From positions 1-8,137 of the forward strand of contig JANXAA010000083.1 in NCBI GenBank assembly GCA_025061865.1: a DNA stretch of 8,137 bases, written 5' to 3'. The position numbers were made by a program, and so were the translations under genes. Below are positions 1-6,461 of this stretch, in pieces; within the stretch, counting starts at the first letter, position 1; every line of letters starts with the position of its first letter. This stretch comes from Acidobacteriota bacterium. GTDB lineage: Bacteria > Acidobacteriota > HRBIN11. The notes below the pieces were generated by a model. The model searched no databases, was not told the origin of the DNA, and saw nothing but the letters and a program-made list of their open reading frames with translations.

Positions 1-80
1 CCGTCGGTCGTCGCCATCGTCTCGGGCAGGCGCCACTGCCACAGCCAAACTTGATGAAGGACCGTTTCGGGCACGTTCAT
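1..80 (-). CDS. N-terminal fragment, DUF2851-like protein (runs off the left edge)
   Basis: Reading the minus strand from an ATG at 80-78 gives 26 open codons to the window edge, with no stop. The peptide starts MNVPETVLHQVWLWQ and continues through RLPETMATTDG. A short Glu-x-x-Leu-x-x-x-Trp helix followed by 'L-x-T-T-D-G' is how I remember DUF2851 proteins beginning, before their 'PG..N...GPDF' block, which would lie outside the window. The function of that family is not established. A weak purine-rich stretch (GGATGAAG) lies just upstream of the ATG. The gene is divergent from the membrane protein at 312. With so little sequence, the family call is tentative, but the reading frame itself is convincing. 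Confidence 0.55.
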   Translation of the reverse strand, partial: MNVPETVLHQVWLWQWRLPETMATTD

Positions 81-187
81 GAGCTTCATCCAGTTGAGTG
101 TTCGGTTCAGTGTTAGTGATCAGGCATTTGCATCCCGACCCCTGAAGCCTGTCTATCATGCAAGGTCGATGCCACTGCCCGTCGGGC

Positions 188-216
188 TTGAATTTTCGGC
201 CCTGCCTGCTTACTGT
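188..216 (+). promoter_or_regulatory. Weak candidate sigma-70 promoter for the 301-residue membrane protein
   Basis: TTGAAT (188-193) and TACTGT (211-216) are separated by exactly 17 bases. The -35 matches consensus at four of six positions and the -10 at only three. It would place the transcript start near 223 and give a leader of roughly 90 bases containing the hairpin at 257-292. The rest of the 81-311 divergent spacer shows no other convincing promoter for either flanking gene. This is a guess from spacing. Confidence 0.25.
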
Positions 217-256
217 ATCTTCCCCCGCTCGAATGTTCGGCAGTGGGTCCAGATGT

Positions 257-292
257 GGGGTCGTAGTCGGTAGACCTGACCTCCGAGACCCC
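257..292 (+). promoter_or_regulatory. Potential leader hairpin upstream of the membrane protein
   Basis: GGGGTC (257-262) is the exact complement of GACCCC (287-292). Inside it TCGG (267-270) pairs with CCGA (283-286), leaving a 4-base bulge and a 12-base loop. Three G-T wobble pairs could lengthen the outer stem. It ends 8 bases before the Shine-Dalgarno sequence (GAGGGA, 300-305) of the gene at 312. In GC-rich DNA such stems arise easily by chance, so a regulatory role is only a possibility. Confidence 0.25.
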
Positions 293-311
293 GTGGCCCG
301 AGGGATGTCCG

Positions 312-1217
312 ATGGCCTGGTATGGTTGGACGGGATTGGTCATAATCGCTTTAGCTAAGGTCGTCCGCTGGGCCGGTGACCGCTATGACGTCCTACCGCT
401 CCTCCACCGATGGGTCGCCACGTGGTTTACACCCATCGTCTGGTGGGGCTACATCCTGTTTCTGGACGCCTGGCTGGCACGCCGGACCCGTCGATCCTTC
501 ATCCGGGGTTACCCCGGCGAGTTCTTCTTCATGCTCGTCGCCTCCAATGTCTGCTGGCTGATTTTTGAAGACTACAACTTGCTCCTGCGCAACTGGGTCT
601 ACCTGAACCTCCCGGAGAGCCTCGTCGAAGAGTGGGTCGGCGCTTTCTTTGCATATGCGACTATCTTCCCGGGTATCTTCTGGACGGCCTCGGCCATCGC
701 CCGGGTCCTGGACATACCCCTCCTGACAGTCGCCCGGCCCCTGTCGGCTCGGGCTCGGTGGCTGTCGATCGGTATCGGCCTAGTGTTACTCCTGGCTCCT
801 CTGGCCGCCCCAGGCCGGTACTGGCCCTATCTCTTTGCACCTGTGTGGCTGGGCTTCATCTTCCTGCTCGACCCCGTTAACGAGCGACTCGGCGGAGTCT
901 CGCTCCTGGCCCAGGCGAAGGCCCGGAACTTCCAATGGATCGGCACCCTCATGGCGGCCGGCTACGTCTGCGGATTCCTTTGGGAGTACTGGAACTCCTG
1001 GGCCGAGACCCGATGGGTCTATACGATTCCGTTCCCGACGATCTTCCGGATCTTCGAGATGCCTGTGTTGGGTTTTCTGGGATTCGGGCCTTTCGCTCTG
1101 GAATGCTTCTGCATGTACGAGACGTGCCGTCTCGTCTGGCGCCGGACGTTCCGACGGCCTCGGATGGCCGAGGCGTTCCTGGTAGGGGCGCCCATGCGGT
1201 CTCTGGTCTGGCACTGA
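312..1217 (+). CDS. Polytopic membrane protein with two tandem copies of one module; function unknown
   Basis: 301 residues, about 7% Trp, with around seven to eight hydrophobic segments (roughly 5-18, 40-55, 68-86, 108-128, 150-166, 172-188, 207-224, 250-268). The protein repeats itself. VWWGYILFLD (43-52) matches VWLGFIFLLD (178-187), FEDYN (85-89) matches WEYWN (224-228), and WVY (95-97) matches WVY (235-237), each followed by a Pro-containing turn and another helix. This order of a Trp/Glu helix end, a W-x-Y strand, a Pro turn and a Phe-rich helix ending in Tyr-Glu (MYETCR, 268-273) loosely recalls the paired CrtYc/CrtYd-type lycopene cyclase domain. The Pro-x-Glu-Glu motif of that family is not clearly kept (VEEW at 105-108, MPVLGF at 250-255), so a carotenoid role is unproven. 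ATG 312 is preceded by GAGGGA at 6-base spacing. It is divergent from the gene at 1-80 and lies directly before the groES promoter. Confidence 0.85.
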   Translation: MAWYGWTGLVIIALAKVVRWAGDRYDVLPLLHRWVATWFTPIVWWGYILFLDAWLARRTRRSFIRGYPGEFFFMLVASNVCWLIFEDYNLLLRNWVYLNLPESLVEEWVGAFFAYATIFPGIFWTASAIARVLDIPLLTVARPLSARARWLSIGIGLVLLLAPLAAPGRYWPYLFAPVWLGFIFLLDPVNERLGGVSLLAQAKARNFQWIGTLMAAGYVCGFLWEYWNSWAETRWVYTIPFPTIFRIFEMPVLGFLGFGPFALECFCMYETCRLVWRRTFRRPRMAEAFLVGAPMRSLVWH

Positions 1218-1230
1218 GAAGGGGCAGGGG

Positions 1231-1259
1231 TTGACAAAGACGGCGTCCGGCTTTATATT
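1231..1259 (+). promoter_or_regulatory. Strong sigma-70 promoter for groES (-35/-10)
   Basis: A perfect -35 TTGACA (1231-1236) is followed after exactly 17 bases by TATATT (1254-1259), five of six matches to the -10 consensus. The transcript should start near 1266, about 50 bases before the groES ATG. It begins only 14 bases after the stop codon of the preceding gene. A vegetative promoter of this quality fits the high basal expression of chaperonins. No heat-shock sigma-32-type boxes were seen here. Confidence 0.85.
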
Positions 1260-1275
1260 TTAAGGCTAAACCTTC

Positions 1276-1294
1276 TTGAGTCTCCCATACTCAA
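1276..1294 (+). promoter_or_regulatory. Inverted repeat with N9 spacer in the groES leader (possible operator, not CIRCE)
   Basis: TTGAG (1276-1280) and CTCAA (1290-1294) are exact inverted copies separated by 9 bases, starting about 10 bases after the expected transcript start. The HrcA operator CIRCE (TTAGCACTC-N9-GAGTGCTAA) has the same 9-base spacing and the same kind of location. Its inner arms read CTC...GAG, however, whereas here they read GAG...CTC, so this is not a recognisable CIRCE. The arms are only 5 bp long, so chance is quite possible. A second short stem, AAGG (1262-1265) with CCTT (1271-1274), lies immediately upstream. Confidence 0.3.
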
Positions 1295-1314
1295 TGCCAC
1301 TGGGGAGGTGGTCT

Positions 1315-1614
1315 ATGGCGTGGCAATTGCGTCCCCTTTATGACCGGGTGATCGCCAAGCGCATCGAGCCGAGGGAGGAGGTCCGGGGCGGGATCATCAT
1401 CCCCGACGTGGCCCGGGAGAGGCCGATGCTGGCGGAAGTTGTCGCCGTCGGGGCGGGCCGGGTCCTGGAGAATGGCAAGGTCCTTCCTTTAGACGTCCGG
1501 CCCGGTCAGAAGGTCCTGATCGGCAAGTACGCGGGCTCGGAGGTCAAGATCGAGGGAGTCGAGTACGTGATCTTGCGAGAGGACGAAATCCTGGGCATCG
1601 TCGTGGAGGAGTGA
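1315..1614 (+). CDS. groES: Co-chaperonin GroES (Hsp10)
   Basis: 99 residues, normal for the family. GroES forms the seven-subunit lid that caps GroEL in the cytoplasm and encloses the folding substrate. The N-terminal LRPLYDRVIAKRIE block, the mobile loop with GGIIIPD (about 25-31), which contacts GroEL, EVVAVGAGR (41-49), the PGQKVLIGKYAG core (63-74) and the closing YVILREDEILGIV segment are all visible. The ATG at 1315 is chosen because GGAGGT (1304-1309) sits 5 bases upstream and the protein then starts where GroES proteins normally do. In-frame TTG 1276 and ATG 1294 would add residues unlike the family and lack a ribosome site. It is followed by groEL after an unusually long 208-base gap and is transcribed from the promoter at 1231-1259. 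Confidence 0.97.
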   Translation: MAWQLRPLYDRVIAKRIEPREEVRGGIIIPDVARERPMLAEVVAVGAGRVLENGKVLPLDVRPGQKVLIGKYAGSEVKIEGVEYVILREDEILGIVVEE

Positions 1615-1714
1615 AGAGGTCCCGACTCCGGACTGGGTTGGGGACGACCCGTGGGTCGGTTCATGGTCTGCTGATCGAGTCTATCTTTCTTTTCCATCGG
1701 CATGACGGGATCAA

Positions 1715-1774
1715 GGGTCTTGGGTGCATAAGCCTCCATGGCCGCTAGGGCCAGACTCTCGGCACCGAAGACCC
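1715..1774 (+). promoter_or_regulatory. Structured element in the groES-groEL spacer (13-bp imperfect stem with inner hairpin)
   Basis: Positions 1715-1727 (GGGTCTTGGGTGC) pair with 1762-1774 (GCACCGAAGACCC) over 13 positions with a single G-G mismatch. Within the loop, TGGCC (1739-1743) pairs with GGCCA (1749-1753) around a 5-base loop. It lies between groES and groEL, ending about 34 bases before the groEL ribosome site, and has no U-tract after it, so it is not a standard terminator. It could be an mRNA processing or stabilising structure that sets the groEL:groES ratio, or a partial attenuator. A smaller stem, CGACC/GGTCG, lies nearer groES at about 1649-1662. Confidence 0.5.
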
Positions 1775-1822
1775 AAACTCTGAAATATCTTACCCATGGT
1801 TGCTATCGGAGGAGGACTGACC

Positions 1823-3436
<1,614 letters not shown>

Positions 3437-3445
3437 TCTCCCCTC

Positions 3446-3477
3446 CGCTGCGGGTCTGAAGTCCCGGACCCGCAGCG
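3446..3477. terminator. Hairpin between convergent groEL and the S9 peptidase gene (probable bidirectional terminator)
   Basis: CGCTGCGGGTC (3446-3456) and GACCCGCAGCG (3467-3477) form a perfect 11-bp GC-rich stem around a 10-base loop. It begins 9 bases after the groEL stop and lies about 40 bases beyond the stop of the convergent peptidase gene. Neither side has a true T-run; the plus side is only pyrimidine-rich (CTACCCCTCTCC). Position and stability argue for a terminator or a 3'-end-protecting stem serving both transcripts. Confidence 0.75.
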
Positions 3478-3515
3478 CTACCCCTCTCCGCCCTCTTTCG
3501 ACGAGTGCCCGCCTT

Positions 3516-5393
3516 TTACCTGCCGGGTCCCAGCGTCCGCTCGAGGAATTCGACGATCCGCCGATAAGCCGCGATACGATTGTTCAGCTTCGTGATCCCG
3601 TGGCCTTCATCCGGGAAGATAAGGAGCTCGACGGGGTGATTTCGCGTCCGGAGGGCTTCGTAGACCTGACGAGCCTCTCCGACGGGCACGCGGGGATCGT
3701 TTTCGCCGTGGATGATGAGGAGGGGGACCCGAATTTGGTCGACCCGGTGGATAGGAGAAAACCGACGAAGGACATCCAGGTGGCGGTCCAGGGAGCCGTA
3801 CTCGGCCTCCCGCAGATGCCGCCGCCAGGGTCCCGTGTTCTTCAGGAATGTCTCAAAGTTGACGATCCCGACGATGTTGACGGCGGCACCCCAGAGGTCG
3901 GGGTAAAACGTGATGGCCGCCATCGTCATGTAGCCGCCGTAGCTGGCACCCATGATGGCGATGCGGTCGTAGGTCGTGTAACCTTGGGCGACCAGCCATC
4001 GGGCTCCAGCGGCGACGTCAGCGATGGCGGCTCCTCGCTTCTCGACGTCGTCGAGGTGGACATAAGTCCGGCCGTAGCCGGTACTCCCCCGGATGTTCGG
4101 TGCAAAGACGGCCAAGCCCCGATGTAGGAGATACTGGTAGACAGGCTGGAAGCGGGGAAGTTCCTGAGCTTCAGGGCCTCCGTGGATGGACATGACGACC
4201 CGGTGGGGTGGCGTACTCTGCGGGGGGAGGTAGAGCCAGGCCGGGATAGATAGACCGTCGGGGGCCGGATACCGGACGAGGCGGGGAGCCACAAAGGTCT
4301 CCGAGGGGATTCCGGCCGTGTGGGTGCGGGTCACCTGAGTCCAGCGACGATTGTTCACGTCCAAAGTCCAGATGTCAGCCGGGGCCGTCGGTCGAGACAG
4401 GACAAAGGCCAAACGGTTTCCCTGAGGATCAAAACGCAGGGAGCTGATGACACCGGCTGGGAGGTCTGGAGGCTGGACCAGGCGGTCCTGCCGAAGGTCC
4501 TTCACCCGGAGGATGCTCCAGCCGTCATGGTTTTCGACCCAAGCCAGATAGCGCCCGTCCGGTGATACGTCCAGGGTCGTGACCTCATGGGGCGGTGTCT
4601 CGACGTACCGGAAGGCCCGCTGAGTCAAGTCGTAGAGAGCCACACCGGCCTGTTCCCGGCCCTCATCGGTCACGAGGTAAAAGCCCCGTCCGTCGGGGAG
4701 CCAGGCGGCCGGTGTGTAGCGGGCCTCGCCCGAGTGGGGCGTTAGGTGAGTCACGTCGTAAGTCGCCAGGTCCAGGAGCAGTAGGTCTTCGTCCAGGTTT
4801 GTGTTCCGCCGGACGAGGAGGGCCGACCGACCGTCGGGGGCCACGCGAACGACGCTGTGGGTGGCGTCACCCTGAAAGACCCGCTGAGCCGTTCTGGCCG
4901 TCCAGTCGTAACGGTAGACATCAAAGTACCGGGCGTCTCGCTCGTTACTGGCATAGAGGAACCACCCGCCGTCGGGACCCCAATCGCCGAAGTCGTGGAT
5001 GACCCTGTCCTGGGTCGTCAGCCGTTCGGCCACGGCCCCATCGGACGACAAGCTGTAGATTTGCCATCGCTCGTTACCGCCGACGTCCATCCCAAACACG
5101 AGCCGGTCAGGTCGAGGCGACCACTCGACAAAAGCGGCCCGCTCTGAGAAGAAGCTGAGCGGCTCAGGACAGCCCCCGGTCGACGGAATCCGCCAGACTT
5201 GCGGTACGCCCGTCACGTTGGTCAAAAAGGCCAGCCATCGCCCATCCGGTGACCAGGTCGGACTGCTAACGGTCGGGATGGCCAGATAACGTTCGATATC
5301 ATAGCGAGCTGACCGGGGGCCGGCCGCCAAGGCGGCGACCGCCGTTAGGCCGACCCAGGCCAGTCGTGTCCATGGACGTGACGTCCGGACCAT
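3516..5393 (-). CDS. Exported S9-family (prolyl oligopeptidase-type) serine peptidase
   Basis: 625 residues, typical for the acylaminoacyl-peptidase/dipeptidyl-peptidase branch of S9, which cuts short peptides. An N-terminal signal sequence is visible: Arg3, Arg6 and Arg10, then a hydrophobic stretch 11-24, so it acts outside the cytoplasm. A beta-propeller follows at about 35-370, with repeated 'S-P-D-G-R' type blade motifs near 48, 92, 139, 185, 232, 277 and 322. The C-terminal alpha/beta hydrolase domain has HGGP (404-407), RGSTGYG (435-441), the nucleophile Ser484 in GASYGG, Asp566 in HGENDPRVP and His598 in DEGHG, so the catalytic triad is complete. ATG 5393 has overlapping GGAGG sites (minus strand of 5396-5404), one at 6-base spacing. 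It converges on groEL. Exact substrate specificity cannot be read from the sequence. Confidence 0.95.
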   Translation of the reverse strand: MVRTSRPWTRLAWVGLTAVAALAAGPRSARYDIERYLAIPTVSSPTWSPDGRWLAFLTNVTGVPQVWRIPSTGGCPEPLSFFSERAAFVEWSPRPDRLVFGMDVGGNERWQIYSLSSDGAVAERLTTQDRVIHDFGDWGPDGGWFLYASNERDARYFDVYRYDWTARTAQRVFQGDATHSVVRVAPDGRSALLVRRNTNLDEDLLLLDLATYDVTHLTPHSGEARYTPAAWLPDGRGFYLVTDEGREQAGVALYDLTQRAFRYVETPPHEVTTLDVSPDGRYLAWVENHDGWSILRVKDLRQDRLVQPPDLPAGVISSLRFDPQGNRLAFVLSRPTAPADIWTLDVNNRRWTQVTRTHTAGIPSETFVAPRLVRYPAPDGLSIPAWLYLPPQSTPPHRVVMSIHGGPEAQELPRFQPVYQYLLHRGLAVFAPNIRGSTGYGRTYVHLDDVEKRGAAIADVAAGARWLVAQGYTTYDRIAIMGASYGGYMTMAAITFYPDLWGAAVNIVGIVNFETFLKNTGPWRRHLREAEYGSLDRHLDVLRRFSPIHRVDQIRVPLLIIHGENDPRVPVGEARQVYEALRTRNHPVELLIFPDEGHGITKLNNRIAAYRRIVEFLERTLGPGR

Positions 5394-5401
5394 GACCTCC
5401 C

Positions 5402-5450
5402 TCCATTGGGTAACGGCGTAGTAGCCTGCTCGATGGATTCATATATATAA
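5402..5450 (-). promoter_or_regulatory. AT-rich putative promoter region and leader of the S9 peptidase gene
   Basis: In otherwise GC-rich DNA, 5441-5449 reads ATATATATA, giving TATATA/TATATG -10-like boxes on the minus strand about 50 bases before the peptidase ATG. No good -35 is found at 16-18 bases from it. On the minus-strand transcript, TCCAT (5437-5433) can pair with ATGGA (5406-5402), which overlaps the first GGAGG ribosome site. The remaining spacer, 5451-5643, has a 12-bp palindrome (5529-5540) and no gene that I can support. Confidence 0.35.
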
Positions 5451-5643
5451 AATTTCGGTAAAGTCGGGTCGATCGGACTTCTCACAAACCGAGGGCTATA
5501 TGCCTATAGGGGAGACGCCCAAGCCCGATAAGGGCCCTTAGCCTCTTAGGACAACTCCACCGGTGGGTCTCCGTCTCCTTATCCATCTGCCCACGGGCCC
5601 ATCCGCCCAGTGCCCTGACCAAATCACGGACTTCCGGCTCCAT

Positions 5644-6348
5644 TTATACCGGCTTCCGGGCCAAGTACAAGGTCGCTACACCGCCGGTCAGGGGCCGTAG
5701 CGCCATCGGCTGGAAGCCAGCTTGCGCGATCCATGCCTGGAGGGCCTCATAATGGGGGAAGGCCTGAATACTTTGCCGTAAGTATTCGTAAGGGGCCCGG
5801 TGGCCTGTCAGCCATCCACCCAAGACCGGGAGAAGACGATTTAAGTAAAACCCAAAGGCCCATCGCCAGGGCTGCCACCGGGGTAGGGTGAACTCCAAGA
5901 CGGCGAGCCATCCGCCGGGTCGCAGGACCCGAAAGAACTCCCAGAGACCTGCGAGTGGGTCGACCAAGTTCCGCAGGCCAAAGGCGATCGTCACCGCATC
6001 AAAGACCCCGGCCCGGAAAGGGAGGTGTAAAGCATCGGCTTCGACCCAGACGGGGGCAGCGCCTCGACGCCGAGCCTTTCGGCGGGCGAGGGTCAGCATC
6101 CGCCGGCTGAAGTCAAGACCGACTCGGAGACCCAGAGACTGCCAAAAGGACAAGAGGGAGTCGCCGCTACCAGTACACACGTCGAGGATGGTGGCGTCAG
6201 CGTCAAGGGGCAGACTGCAGGCCATCAATCGTCGCCACCGGAGGTCAAGGCCCAGGCTCAGCCAGCGGTTGGCCCGGTCGTAGCGGGCGGCGATGGTATC
6301 GAACATCTCGCGAATTTCCCAGGCTCGGCGCATGGCCCTTAAATGCAT
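5644..6348 (-). CDS. ubiE: UbiE/MenG-type demethylmenaquinone (2-polyprenyl-benzoquinol) C-methyltransferase
   Basis: 234 residues, close to the usual 230-250. The enzyme uses S-adenosylmethionine to C-methylate the quinone ring late in menaquinone (or ubiquinone) synthesis, at the inner face of the membrane. Visible landmarks are FDTIAARYDRANRWLSLG (16-33), SAM motif I ILDVCTGSGD (54-63), the acidic GLDFS (77-81), EADALHLPF (103-111), AFGLRNLVD (122-130), RVLRPGGWLAVLEF (140-153), YEYLRQSIQAFP (187-198) and the closing GGVATLYLARK. In the first family signature the usual Met and His are Ala26 and Asp35, and the second has Arg for Lys, so it is somewhat diverged. The start is uncertain: ATG 6348 has no ribosome site, while ATG 6333 (residue 6) has only AAGGG a few bases before it. 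It lies 113 bases downstream of the 552-residue gene. Confidence 0.9.
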   Translation of the reverse strand: MHLRAMRRAWEIREMFDTIAARYDRANRWLSLGLDLRWRRLMACSLPLDADATILDVCTGSGDSLLSFWQSLGLRVGLDFSRRMLTLARRKARRRGAAPVWVEADALHLPFRAGVFDAVTIAFGLRNLVDPLAGLWEFFRVLRPGGWLAVLEFTLPRWQPWRWAFGFYLNRLLPVLGGWLTGHRAPYEYLRQSIQAFPHYEALQAWIAQAGFQPMALRPLTGGVATLYLARKPV

Positions 6349-6461
6349 TGGGCGGTGCTGGGTGTCAAGTGTTGTCAGAGCAGTTGAACCCCCTCCCAGG
6401 GCTTCCCCGAACCGAAGAGGTCCGAGTTTTCACGAGCTCCAAGGCCCTGTTCACCCCACGC

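Noticed and set aside
130..172. Bulged inverted repeat GCATC-CC-GACC / GGTC-GATGC in the divergent spacer
   Set aside because: It has short arms with a 2-base bulge and a long loop, not tied to any promoter box; expected by chance at this composition.
79..358. Small open frames in the divergent spacer (79-273 plus, 113-343 minus, 158-358 plus)
   Set aside because: They lack ribosome sites, have random-looking composition and overlap each other and the start of the better-supported gene at 312.
786..1214. Antisense and out-of-frame open frames over the membrane protein, groEL, peptidase and 552-residue genes
   Set aside because: These are shadows of high-GC coding sequence: low-complexity Arg/Pro/Ser/Gly-rich translations with no family motifs, overlapping genes that are clearly real.
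312..1217. Firm annotation of the membrane protein as a lycopene cyclase
   Set aside because: The key Pro-x-Glu-Glu motif is not convincingly present in either half and no carotenoid gene is nearby, so only a fold-level resemblance is proposed.
1276..1314. Longer GroES beginning at TTG 1276 or ATG 1294
   Set aside because: No ribosome site precedes either codon, the extra residues are unlike GroES, and GGAGGT at 1304-1309 is placed for ATG 1315.
1236..1314. Classical CIRCE operator before groES
   Set aside because: No TTAGCACTC or GAGTGCTAA arm is present; only a 5-bp repeat with the opposite arm order is found.
1796..1822. In-frame upstream ATG that would extend GroEL by 9 residues
   Set aside because: The strong GGAGGAGG ribosome site lies between this ATG and ATG 1823, and family members start at the MAK found at 1823.
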